64,000 bases of DNA from Sulfuricurvum sp. (GCF_028712165.1 NZ_JAQTQR010000002.1:1-64000); one strand, 5' to 3'. Numbered from the stretch's first letter, positions 10,121-18,710 are shown. Program-made: numbers and translations. Notes: generated by a model not told the origin, from the sequence alone.

Positions 10121-10552
10121 ATGTTTAAGTCTATGTTTACGGCGTTGATAAACCTTTTTAAACCTGTACATACGGTAAACTATCCCGCAGAAGATATTGT
10201 TCTTCCAAAAGGGTATCGGGGACTGATCGAATACGACAAAGAATCGTGTATTTTCTGCGATAAATGCGAAAAGGTGTGTCCTCCGGGGGCGATTTTGTTC
10301 TATCAGCCGCTAGAGGGTGAAAAAGAGTACCGCTATAACCCGTGGCTTTGTATCTACTGCGGTGAATGTGTACGCGCCTGCCCCAAACCCGAAGAAGCGT
10401 TGTGGCAAAGTGAAACAAAACAACATTCAGCTGTGAAAGAGGATGGGGCAAACGAGGGATGGTTTGTTTACGAAGAAGCATGCAAACAAAGCCGTGAAGA
10501 TTTTAAAGCGGCGAAACAAGCGTCTAAAACCCAAAATAAGAGTGAGGAGTAG
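10121..10552 (+). CDS. Group 4 hydrogenase ferredoxin-like subunit (CooX/HyfH/NuoI type)
   Basis: A 143-residue protein with two [4Fe-4S] motifs, CIFCDKCEKVCPP (about 44-56) and CIYCGECVRACPKP (about 84-97), linking the external electron carrier to the small subunit. The C-terminal 40 residues are charged and not conserved-looking. It is the last gene of the group 4 module. The next gene starts 3 bp later, so the fusion hydrogenase is probably co-transcribed with the group 4 operon. Confidence 0.9.
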   Translation: MFKSMFTALINLFKPVHTVNYPAEDIVLPKGYRGLIEYDKESCIFCDKCEKVCPPGAILFYQPLEGEKEYRYNPWLCIYCGECVRACPKPEEALWQSETKQHSAVKEDGANEGWFVYEEACKQSREDFKAAKQASKTQNKSEE

Positions 10553-10555
10553 AGA

Positions 10556-12985
10556 ATGCGTATCGTAATTGTCGGAGGCGGGATAGCCGCTGTGTATATT
10601 GCCAATACTCTTATGGAACAAAATAGCGGCTCAGAGGTAGTGATCGTTTCGGATGAAGAACATCCTCCGTATGATCGGATACATCTGTGTAAATTGGTAG
10701 ATGATTGCAAGTGTATTGATTCTATAGAATTGGAACTTCACCCTGCCGTTCGATTGGAACTGAACCAAAAAATCATCTCTATCGATCCTGCGGAGAGACG
10801 CGTTTTCAGCGAGAATGCTGCATTTCATTATGACAAGCTGATCATCGCAACAGGTTCGCGTCCAAAGTCTCTTTTTGATATCACCGGCATTGAAAATGCG
10901 GCAACGTTTAGAAGTCAAAAAGATTGCGAAACGATCGCGCAGGGGATGATCGGCAAAAATGTAGTGATCGTAGGAGCAGGTCCCATCGCTTTGGAGCTTC
11001 TCGATACCCTTATGCGCAGCGATGCTCCGAAAAGCATCACTTTGCTGGTACGAAAAAACTATCTCTACTCCGCCTCAATCAGCCGTGAAGGATTGGCGCT
11101 GATACGGGAGATTTTCGAAGCCGATCCTCGTATCAAAATCGATTTTAACGACGCGATAGTGGATCGGGAGATCGTCGGATCCCGAATCACTCGCATCTTG
11201 ACCCGTAACGGGACGGAAATTGAAGATCCGTTCCTTATTTTCGGAGTCGGAATAGATCCGAACATTCCGTTTGCCCGTGACGTGCTCGAATGCGATAAGG
11301 GCATTTTGGTCGATGAACGGATGCGCACTTCGGATGAAAACATCTACTGTGTCGGCGAAGCGGCACAACTTCGTGAGGGTGGATTCATCGCAGGACGGGT
11401 GAAAGAGTGCACGATAGAGGCCGATGTCGCCATTGCGAATATCTTGGGTGATGCGAGTAAAACTTTTAAAGAAGAGGTCTCTATCGACGGACTTAAAGTG
11501 GGATCGTTTTTGTTTGCCGACGTTACGGCGACCGATTTTGATCCGAATGACAAAGAGAACGAAAATATCCTCATTTCTCACGGAGATCGGATCGACCAGT
11601 ACATCGTCAATCATGATCGGCTCAAACGCTTTATCGGGATCAATACCAACATCGATCTGCTTGCTCTTAAGCATTTGATCGAAACCGATGCCCCGATCGA
11701 TGCGGCGTATCTCTACTCAAACCGTCTGATGTCTGAATATGGAAAACTCATTTGCAGCTGCGAAGGGGTCCATGAGCTGGAACTGGTCGACATTATCCGC
11801 GAAAATGCCGTCACCTCGTTCGCCGATCTCAAAGAGTTCTCCAAAGCGGGACGTACCTGCGGACGGTGCAAACAAGACGTCTGTGCGATCATCTCCGCAA
11901 CCCCTGTCGATCCGATAGAAGCGGCGCGTCTGCGTGCTGAAAAAGAAGCGGCGGCTCAGGCGGCGGAACTCGAAAAAGTGCGCGCACGGATCGAAAAATA
12001 CAATCGTCTTCATCCGAGAAATCAGCTCAATGCGGAGAATTTCCACGAGGCATTGGAATCGTTTGAAATGAGCCGGGAATTCAACCGCTGGATCTCGATG
12101 ATTACCGCATCGATGCATCTGCATCCACAGTTTGAAGAGGTCGTGGGAGAAGGGGTGACGCAGCTGAACAAAATCCCGATTATCTGGCTGGAACTCGCCG
12201 ATTGTACCGGTAATTCCGAAGCGTTTATCAAAACTTCCCATCCAAAAGTCGACGATCTGATCCTCAAATACATCTCGCTCGATTATCATGAACTGCTGAT
12301 GGCGGCGTCTGGGGATCAGTCGGAATCGGCGCTGGAGAATATTTTGCGTAATGACAGCGGGAAATATCTTCTGATCGTCGAGGGGGCGGTTCCTTTAGGA
12401 ATGGACGGTAAATTTTTACGGATTGGTCCGAAGGGGGAAACGGGTGTCGATCTGTTGCGACGTGTTGCCAAAAATGCCGTAGCCGTAATGGCAGTGGGAT
12501 CGTGTGCGTATGACGGAGGGGTAGTCGCCGCCGCTCCCAATCCGACAGGTGCCGTCGGTGTTGCGGAAGCGCTAGGGAGATCGGATATTATCAACCTTCC
12601 CGGCTGTCCGACGAATCCGATCAATATCGTCGGAACCCTGTTGCAATACATCATGTTCGATGAATTTCCGAAACTCGATTCCAAAAACCGTCCCGAATGG
12701 GCGTACGGTTTCCGTGTCCATGACAACTGCGAACGCCGCGGTCACTACGATGCGGAAGAGTTTGTCCGTGAATGGGGTGATGAGGGGGCGAAGAAGGGAT
12801 GGTGTCTTTTTGAGATGGGGTGCAAAGGACCCTACGCCGATCTCAACTGCTCACTCGTGAAATTTAACGAGGGGACGAGCTGGCCGGTGCAGGCGGGACA
12901 CGGATGTTTCGCATGCGGTCAGGGGAAAATCGCATTTGACAGCTACGCAAACAACCGTAAATTGGAGGTTGAAAATGAGAAATGA
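10556..12985 (+). CDS. FAD-dependent oxidoreductase fused to NiFe hydrogenase small subunit
   Basis: This 809-residue protein joins two normally separate proteins. Residues 1-300 are a pyridine-nucleotide-disulfide-type flavoprotein (FAD motif VGGGIAAVY at 6-14, ATG at 98-100, NAD-type motif VGAGPIALE at 139-147, CVGEAA at 265-270). Residues 399-443 form a BFD/NirB-like [2Fe-2S] domain (Cys400, 402, 435, 438). A charged linker leads to a group 1-type hydrogenase small subunit from about 540. Cluster ligands there are Cys550, 650 and 684 (proximal; Asn553 replaces the fourth Cys), His722, Cys725, 750 and 756 (distal), and Cys765, 784 and 787 (medial [3Fe-4S]). There is no Tat signal, so it is cytoplasmic. 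It pairs with the large subunit downstream. The likely role is H2 exchange with NAD(P)H or another soluble donor. Confidence 0.92.
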   Translation: MRIVIVGGGIAAVYIANTLMEQNSGSEVVIVSDEEHPPYDRIHLCKLVDDCKCIDSIELELHPAVRLELNQKIISIDPAERRVFSENAAFHYDKLIIATGSRPKSLFDITGIENAATFRSQKDCETIAQGMIGKNVVIVGAGPIALELLDTLMRSDAPKSITLLVRKNYLYSASISREGLALIREIFEADPRIKIDFNDAIVDREIVGSRITRILTRNGTEIEDPFLIFGVGIDPNIPFARDVLECDKGILVDERMRTSDENIYCVGEAAQLREGGFIAGRVKECTIEADVAIANILGDASKTFKEEVSIDGLKVGSFLFADVTATDFDPNDKENENILISHGDRIDQYIVNHDRLKRFIGINTNIDLLALKHLIETDAPIDAAYLYSNRLMSEYGKLICSCEGVHELELVDIIRENAVTSFADLKEFSKAGRTCGRCKQDVCAIISATPVDPIEAARLRAEKEAAAQAAELEKVRARIEKYNRLHPRNQLNAENFHEALESFEMSREFNRWISMITASMHLHPQFEEVVGEGVTQLNKIPIIWLELADCTGNSEAFIKTSHPKVDDLILKYISLDYHELLMAASGDQSESALENILRNDSGKYLLIVEGAVPLGMDGKFLRIGPKGETGVDLLRRVAKNAVAVMAVGSCAYDGGVVAAAPNPTGAVGVAEALGRSDIINLPGCPTNPINIVGTLLQYIMFDEFPKLDSKNRPEWAYGFRVHDNCERRGHYDAEEFVREWGDEGAKKGWCLFEMGCKGPYADLNCSLVKFNEGTSWPVQAGHGCFACGQGKIAFDSYANNRKLEVENEK

Positions 12986-13064
12986 TATTCTCGGCGACAG
13001 CCGTAGCTTTAGTGAAAGGAATTTGAGAGGGGCTTTGCTCCTCTCGAAGGAGACATACAAATGA
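12975..13064 (+). CDS. Possible 29-residue coupling peptide between hydrogenase subunits
   Basis: An ATG at 12975, out of frame with the end of the fusion gene, has GGAGG six bases before it. It opens a 29-codon frame whose TGA (13062-13064) overlaps the ATG of the large-subunit gene (ATGA). The frame bridges the whole 75-bp gap between the two subunit genes. The peptide resembles nothing known, and the GGAGG lies in codons of the upstream gene, so chance is possible. If translated, it could couple translation of the two subunits. Confidence 0.3.
   Translation: MRNDILGDSRSFSERNLRGALLLSKETYK
13025..13045 (+). promoter_or_regulatory. Intergenic hairpin before the fusion-hydrogenase large-subunit gene
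   Basis: A stem GAGAGGGGC / GCTCCTCTC with a TTT loop stands just 2 bp before the AAGGAG ribosome-binding site of the 13061 gene. There is no T-run, so it is more likely an RNA-stability or translation-tuning hairpin than a terminator. Confidence 0.45.
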
Positions 13065-14746
13065 ATAAAACGAAAAAAATAATTATTGACCCGATTACCC
13101 GAATAGAGGGACATCTGCGGATTGAAGTCGAGATTGATGAAAATAATGTTGTGACTGAGGCATGGGCTTCAGGGCAGCTTTTCCGAGGGATCGAGACGAT
13201 TTTAAAAGGGCGTGACCCGCGCGATTCAGGGCTGATTGCCCAGCGTATTTGCGGCGTATGTACAAATGTTCACTATCGTGCCTCGATCAGTGCGGTGGAA
13301 GCGGCATACGGTATCGAAATACCCCATAATGCCGAGATAATCCGTAATTTGGTCACTCTCTCACTGTTTGTCCAAGATCATATTGTTCATTATTATCACC
13401 TTCATTCGCTCGATTTTGTCGATATCACGGGTGCTCTCAGCGCCGATTGTACAAAAGCCGCCAAAGATGCCGAGACGTGGTCTGATCACCCTTATCGCAA
13501 CTCGGACGGTCATCTCGAAGCAATCAAAGAGAAGCTGGAAGGGTTTGTCAAAGCGGGGCGGTTGGGGCTGTTTGCCAACGGCTACTGGGGACATGCGGCG
13601 TATCGTTTGAGTCCTGAGGAGAATCTGGTACACATGAACCATTACCTCGAAGCACTGCGGATTCAGCGCGAGCTTTCCAAAGCGGTAGCGATCTTTGCGG
13701 GGAAAACTCCCCATCCCCAAAATCTGGTTGTGGGAGGGGTGACAAGCGTTGCCGATATGCTGAACCCTCAGCGTCTGAACGACTTTTTATTTATTATCAA
13801 AGAGGTGAGGGACTTTATCGAACGTGCTTATATCCCCGATACTTTGATGCTCGTCAATGCTTACCGTGACTCGATCAAAGCGGGAGAAGGACGTGCCGTC
13901 GGGAATTTCATGTGCTGCGGCGGATATCGTTTCGGTAAAGATCAGCAGCTCTTTGAGAGCGGTGTCATAAAAGGGCATGATTTTGATTCCATCGAGCCGT
14001 TTGACAGCAGTAAAATCACCGAAGAGGCATCCCGCTCGTGGTATGAAAACGATGCCCCTCTCTCTCCGTATGAGGGGGAAACAACCCCGTTTTATACCGA
14101 TCTAAACGAGGACGGATCGCTTAAAACCGAGGGAAAATACACGTGGGTAAAAGCGCCGAGATATGATGGCAATGTCATGGAAGTGGGACCGTTGGCTCGC
14201 ATGATTGTCGGGTATGCAAAACATTCTCCGGTGATTCGCCCCTATATGGAGCGTTTTATGAAACGTTCCGGTATGGAGTTGATTGATTTCTCGACCACAG
14301 TGGGACGCAATGCGGCACGTGCGGTAGAAGCGCAGATCTGCTGCGATTATCTTTTTGATACGATGAGCGATTTGATCGAAAATATCAAATACTACGATGA
14401 GACGACGTGGACGAAGTATGTATTCGAAGAGCTGCCGCATGAGGCAAAAGGGGCGGGGATTTTTGAAGTGCCGCGCGGGGTACTCGGACATTTTGTCCGA
14501 ATCGAAGATGCAAAAATCGCCAACTATCAGGCGGTTGTTCCGACAACCTGGAACGCATCACCTAAGGGAGCACAAGAAGGACGCGGAGCGTATGAAGAGT
14601 CGTTGATCGGGATTAAACTCGCCGATCCGTCCGCTCCGCTCGAAGTTTTACGCGCGGTTCATTCTTTCGATCCGTGTCTGGCATGTGCGGTACATGTGAT
14701 CGATGCAACAGGACGGGAATTGTCACACTATAAAATTCTGAATTAG
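13061..14746 (+). CDS. NiFe hydrogenase large subunit, partner of the flavoprotein-fused small subunit
   Basis: A 561-residue group 1-type large subunit. The N-terminus has DPITRIEGHLRIE, the first Ni-binding motif is RICGVCTNVH (about 67-76), and the second is DPCLACAVH near the C-terminus. After that His there are 16 residues (VIDATGREL...), a normal propeptide for removal by a HyaD/HydD protease, unlike the other two cytoplasmic hydrogenases here. It is closely related in layout to the HydB-like gene at 20378, which suggests duplication. The start has AAGGAG at -9. It should form the cytoplasmic fusion enzyme with the 10556 product. Confidence 0.93.
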   Translation: MNKTKKIIIDPITRIEGHLRIEVEIDENNVVTEAWASGQLFRGIETILKGRDPRDSGLIAQRICGVCTNVHYRASISAVEAAYGIEIPHNAEIIRNLVTLSLFVQDHIVHYYHLHSLDFVDITGALSADCTKAAKDAETWSDHPYRNSDGHLEAIKEKLEGFVKAGRLGLFANGYWGHAAYRLSPEENLVHMNHYLEALRIQRELSKAVAIFAGKTPHPQNLVVGGVTSVADMLNPQRLNDFLFIIKEVRDFIERAYIPDTLMLVNAYRDSIKAGEGRAVGNFMCCGGYRFGKDQQLFESGVIKGHDFDSIEPFDSSKITEEASRSWYENDAPLSPYEGETTPFYTDLNEDGSLKTEGKYTWVKAPRYDGNVMEVGPLARMIVGYAKHSPVIRPYMERFMKRSGMELIDFSTTVGRNAARAVEAQICCDYLFDTMSDLIENIKYYDETTWTKYVFEELPHEAKGAGIFEVPRGVLGHFVRIEDAKIANYQAVVPTTWNASPKGAQEGRGAYEESLIGIKLADPSAPLEVLRAVHSFDPCLACAVHVIDATGRELSHYKILN

Positions 14747-14790
14747 TATTCGCTATAATTATGCCAATGAATCTAAAATAGGAATAGCAT

Positions 14791-15384
14791 TTGGCACGAT
14801 TAACGAAAGAAGAACGTAAAGTTTCCATCATGACGAAAGCATTGGAACTCTTTTCCAAAGAGGGGTTTTATCAAACGACAATGCCCTCTATTGCTGAAAA
14901 AATCGGAATGAGTGTCGGGAATCTTTATAACTACTTTACTTCCAAAGAGATGCTTGCGAAAGACCTTATCCTCTATATCGCCAATATTTTGGGTGAAGAG
15001 ATTCGGAAAATCAACGAAAGTCCTCTTAATACAAAAGAAAAAATCGATGCGATTGTTCACATGTATTTTAGAATCGCCCAAGAGCGTCCTGAGACGATCG
15101 AGTATTTTTTGCGTGTTTATCTCTCAAACCGCGAAGTATTTCAAAACTGCTGCGAAGGGATGATCTGTGTATCAGCCTTTGTGACCGAATTGATGATTTT
15201 CTTCGAAGAAGGGGTTCGCTCCGGTGATCTCAGAGATCAGGATTTTTTCAGTGCATTTGGTCTTTTTATGGGGTATTTGGGCGGAATGGTATTTATAAAC
15301 GGTGAAAAAATTCTCCCAAAACCGTTGGAAAGTTATGAATCCTCCATCTCTGAAAATATCTATTATGCCCTCAAAACCCGCTAA
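14791..15384 (+). CDS. TetR/AcrR-family transcriptional regulator
   Basis: A 197-residue regulator with the classic N-terminal helix-turn-helix (about 12-58; TMPSIAEKIGMSVGNLYNYFTSKEML) and a variable helical ligand-binding domain. The start is TTG at 14791 with AGGAAT upstream; the first ATG (14830) would cut into helix 1. It lies between two hydrogenase gene sets and overlaps the HupU-like gene, so it may control that gene pair or the fusion hydrogenase. H2-sensing systems normally use HupT/HupR-type two-component proteins, so a TetR regulator next to a HupUV-like pair is unusual. Its ligand is unknown. Confidence 0.9.
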   Translation: MARLTKEERKVSIMTKALELFSKEGFYQTTMPSIAEKIGMSVGNLYNYFTSKEMLAKDLILYIANILGEEIRKINESPLNTKEKIDAIVHMYFRIAQERPETIEYFLRVYLSNREVFQNCCEGMICVSAFVTELMIFFEEGVRSGDLRDQDFFSAFGLFMGYLGGMVFINGEKILPKPLESYESSISENIYYALKTR

Positions 15385-16261
15385 ACTCAAAGTCATTTGG
15401 CTACAGGGAATCACCTGCAACGGCAACACGCACTCTTTTTTAAATGATCTTTCTTTAGGATCACTTCTGGAATCGGTGGAGTTTATCCATCATCCGCTCC
15501 TCCCGTGCAGTAAAACACTCCAAGAACTCGTTAAAAAACTTCCAAAAAGTGATATCCTCATTTTCGAAGGGGCGTATAAAGCTGATTTTGAGCGTGCCGG
15601 TATGGCAATGAAAGAACTTTTGATGACTCTTGCTTCCAGGTCAAAACATATTATTGCAATGGGAAGCTGTGCGAGTTTCGGAGGAATATTCAAAGAAGCG
15701 GACTCTGATCATATAAGCGGTATTTTGTTTGACAAAGAAAAAGAGAGCGGACCTTTGAGGGAGATACGTGAGAAAGTAATTACTCTCAGCGGTTGTCCTG
15801 CCCATCCGAAGTGGCTGAGTTTTGTAATCGACATGATATGTCAGGGTAAAACAATTTTAGTAGATGAGTTTCGCCGTCCGAAAGAGTTGTACGGCTATCT
15901 CGTCCATAACGGATGTTTACGTAACGAGTATTTCGAATGGAAAGTCGATTGCGATACATTCGGAACCAAAGAGGGGTGTCTGTTTTACGATCAGGGATGC
16001 CAAGGACCATTTACTCACGGCAGCTGTAATAAAATTCTTTGGAATGATGTAAGCTCCAAAACCCGTTCCGGTACACCATGTGTCGGATGCACCGAGCCCT
16101 CTTTTCCCAAACGGGAACTTTTTACGACCAAAACCTATATGTCGATTCCCGCTGAGATGCCTCTTGGAATTCCTAAACGGAGTTATCTTGCATTGGCAGG
16201 GGCGGCGAAATCGTTTCATATCAAACGGCTTGAGGGGAAATTGATCGATGATAACGCATGA
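15335..16261 (+). CDS. Cytoplasmic NiFe hydrogenase small subunit (HupU/group 2-like)
   Basis: A small subunit of about 308 residues without a Tat signal. It begins close to the first cluster motif (KVIWLQGITCNGNTHS), the pattern of group 2 sensory or cytoplasmic hydrogenases. The second Cys of the usual CxxC is Asn here. Cys in GSCASFGG and SGCPAHP follow, then HNGC, CLFYDQGCQGP and CVGC for the other clusters. The start at 15335 has GGAAAG upstream; 15365 (MPSKPAK) is also possible and would shorten the overlap with the TetR gene. It is paired with the 16248 large subunit. It could be an H2 sensor or a group 2d-type uptake enzyme supplying reductant for CO2 fixation. Confidence 0.87.
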   Translation: MNPPSLKISIMPSKPAKLKVIWLQGITCNGNTHSFLNDLSLGSLLESVEFIHHPLLPCSKTLQELVKKLPKSDILIFEGAYKADFERAGMAMKELLMTLASRSKHIIAMGSCASFGGIFKEADSDHISGILFDKEKESGPLREIREKVITLSGCPAHPKWLSFVIDMICQGKTILVDEFRRPKELYGYLVHNGCLRNEYFEWKVDCDTFGTKEGCLFYDQGCQGPFTHGSCNKILWNDVSSKTRSGTPCVGCTEPSFPKRELFTTKTYMSIPAEMPLGIPKRSYLALAGAAKSFHIKRLEGKLIDDNA

Positions 16262-17543
16262 ACTGATCGAACGGATCGAGGGGGAAGCGGTACTCGATTT
16301 TAAAACGGATAAGAGCGGAGCGGTTCAGGACGCCGAGATACGCTTTTTGCATTTTCGGGGAATGGAAGCGATCTTGGAAGGGCGCAATGCCCTCGATGCT
16401 CTTGTCATTGCGCCACGCGTCTGCGGTATCTGCGGTCACTCACATCTGATTGCAGCCGCTCGGATGATCGAAAATGCGTATATCGATGCCGGATTTTCGC
16501 TCAGTATTACTCCAAAAGCTCATTCAATTCGTGAAATCACCCTCTCGTGCGAACTCATCCAAAATCATATCAAATGGCTCTATCTTGTCATGCTCCATGA
16601 GAGCGGAAAACTGCTGGGAGAAGAGCCTTCGGTTGCACTAAAAGCTCTATATGCCTCATCCAAGATTAATCAACTCTGTGCCCTTTTCAGCGGGCAGTGG
16701 CCCCATAGTTCGTATGCACTTCCGGGCGGTGTGACATGCGATCCGACCCATATCGAAGTGATGCAGGCACTTAAAATCCTCTCCGAAGTAGAGCGTTTTA
16801 TCGAAGATGAAGTACTAGGATGCAGTGCAGAAGCGTTCGGCAATCATATGAGTAACGATTCGCTCCTCTTATTGGAGGGAGATTTCGGAAAACTTTTGCG
16901 ACAGATGGATCGCTTGGGGCTGCTAGATGCGGGAAAGAGCCACGGCCGATTTTTGGTTTTGGGAGACAATGCCGAATCGATAGCAAACGGTGTACGAAGT
17001 ATCGCCGATATCGCACTGGTGAGTGAAGACAGCTCGCAGACCTTTGCCGAGGGTGGAAATACCTACGCTAAAAATGCCCTCTACAACGGAGACTTTTACG
17101 AAAGTGGCCCTTTGGCACGTGCCCTTGTATCGAAACGAGAGGGAATATCGGTTATGCATCAGCGACATAGCGACAGTGCATTGACTCGAATTACAGCGCG
17201 TATCGACGAGATTCTCACCCTTACAGCGCATGTGCGCCAACTTCTTACCACGCTCGATCTTTCTCACCCCTCATTTATTACCCCCTCTGCAATTGAGAGT
17301 ATCAGCGGCTCTGGTGTAGGCATCGTCGAAGCGCCGCGCGGATCGTTGATCCATCGTGCAAGGATTGAAAAAGGGCGCATTGCATCGTATTCGATCATCA
17401 CCCCGACCCAATGGAACCTCGGTAACGGAACAATGACGAATCCGGGGACAGCACAGAAAGCAATGATCGGTGCAGAGTCCACTGCGAAAGCCTCATTGCT
17501 CTTTCGCACTTTTGATGTTTGCTCTGTCTGCACAACACACTAA
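16248..17543 (+). CDS. Cytoplasmic NiFe hydrogenase large subunit (HupV/group 2-like), no propeptide
   Basis: A 431-residue catalytic subunit, short for a large subunit. The first Ni motif is RVCGICGHSH (about 57-66). The second is FDVCSVCTTH, immediately followed by the stop codon. The usual Asp-Pro-Cys has become Asp-Val-Cys, and there is no C-terminal peptide, so maturation needs no protease; this is characteristic of regulatory (HupV/HoxC) hydrogenases and perhaps other group 2 members. It overlaps the small-subunit gene. A copy of part of its 3' region is found at 18711-18949. Confidence 0.9.
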   Translation: MITHELIERIEGEAVLDFKTDKSGAVQDAEIRFLHFRGMEAILEGRNALDALVIAPRVCGICGHSHLIAAARMIENAYIDAGFSLSITPKAHSIREITLSCELIQNHIKWLYLVMLHESGKLLGEEPSVALKALYASSKINQLCALFSGQWPHSSYALPGGVTCDPTHIEVMQALKILSEVERFIEDEVLGCSAEAFGNHMSNDSLLLLEGDFGKLLRQMDRLGLLDAGKSHGRFLVLGDNAESIANGVRSIADIALVSEDSSQTFAEGGNTYAKNALYNGDFYESGPLARALVSKREGISVMHQRHSDSALTRITARIDEILTLTAHVRQLLTTLDLSHPSFITPSAIESISGSGVGIVEAPRGSLIHRARIEKGRIASYSIITPTQWNLGNGTMTNPGTAQKAMIGAESTAKASLLFRTFDVCSVCTTH

Positions 17544-17709
17544 TATAGATGTGTAAAATAACAAGAGGTTTTCTTTCAGTTTTTTCCAAATATTAAAAGA
17601 TATACATTTTTTGTTTTGATCAGTGTATAAATATTTTACTTTATTTTTACAATTAAACAATACGATTGCCATAATCAAAAAATCTTATTTAGATATGGGA
17701 ATTAAAATC

Positions 17710-18705
17710 ATGAATAGTAATAGTTTTTTTAAAAAAAGTTACATATTTATAACCATTGCGGTGGTTATTGCTCTTGTTGTCATTTGGTCAAAGAATTTAG
17801 ATTCTATCGCTGAAGTCAAAGATAAGATTTATACAGAGCAGACAATAACAATGGAAAAAGTTTATGCAAAAGCCATTAAAGATGAAAGCGATGTGGTAAT
17901 GACCAATGCTGATAATATATCAAGAGACAGCGGAATCATACAGGGTCTAAAGATAAACGACAGAAATATGGTACTAGAGAGTCTTAAATCGATTAAAAAA
18001 AGTTATAAAAGCAACACAATATTCGGTAATGTTAAAATTCACGTGCATGATAGAAATATTCACAGTTTCGTTCGACTTTGGAATCCGGATAAATATGGCG
18101 ATGATCTTAGTGGATTTCGTAAGTCTATCGTTGCAGTAAAAGAAAAACACGCACCTCTTGTTGCTCTTGAGGTAGGGGTCACCGGAGTTGAACTGCGCGG
18201 TATTATTCCAATATTTAGTGCTGATGAATATGTTGGTTCGGTTGAATTCATGCAAGGAACCGACACGATTGTTAAAGCATTAAAAAATAAATTCAACATA
18301 GATCTAATCATTGCATTAGATAATCGTTATAGTGATACGGCAAAAGAGCTTCAACATGCCACTAAAATAAATCAAAACTTAATTTTGGCAACAAATGAAA
18401 AGATGGCTGATAAAACATTTTTAGAAGATTTGAAGACAACGGCTTTGAATACCAATCTCAAAACTTTCAATACCAAACACTATTATACGGAAGTCATTCC
18501 TGTGAAAGATTTCTCAGGAGATGTGGTAGCTTATGCTTTACTTGGACAGAAATTAGAGGTATTGGACGAAAAAGTAAAAGAGACTAAAAGCTTATTGATA
18601 GAGAAACTTGTTCTTAATTCGGTTCTGGGCATTTTGAGCTTGATTTTATTTATCATCATTCTCCGTATCATGATTTTTCAAATTCGGGTATGGATTTCGA
18701 AATAG
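17710..18705 (+). CDS. Truncated chemoreceptor-like sensor (Cache domain, two helices, no signalling domain)
   Basis: A 331-residue protein with one N-terminal membrane helix (about 10-27), a periplasmic double-Cache-like domain (about 30-285), a second membrane helix (about 300-322) and then only a few residues. The HAMP and methyl-accepting or kinase domains that should follow are absent, and the chain ends where the HAMP would begin. Start 17710 has GGGAATT upstream; 17695 is an alternative. Base composition is more A/T-rich than the hydrogenase genes. It lies between hupV and a fragment of hupV, so it appears to have been inserted there. It may be a receptor remnant or a ligand-binding partner. 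Confidence 0.75.
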   Translation: MNSNSFFKKSYIFITIAVVIALVVIWSKNLDSIAEVKDKIYTEQTITMEKVYAKAIKDESDVVMTNADNISRDSGIIQGLKINDRNMVLESLKSIKKSYKSNTIFGNVKIHVHDRNIHSFVRLWNPDKYGDDLSGFRKSIVAVKEKHAPLVALEVGVTGVELRGIIPIFSADEYVGSVEFMQGTDTIVKALKNKFNIDLIIALDNRYSDTAKELQHATKINQNLILATNEKMADKTFLEDLKTTALNTNLKTFNTKHYYTEVIPVKDFSGDVVAYALLGQKLEVLDEKVKETKSLLIEKLVLNSVLGILSLILFIIILRIMIFQIRVWISK

Positions 18706-18710
18706 AGAAA

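Noticed and set aside
5539-10552. The six-gene set as part of a complex I (nuo) operon
   Set aside because: The NuoD-like protein has both CxxC Ni motifs at its ends, which complex I lacks, and the other nuo genes are missing.
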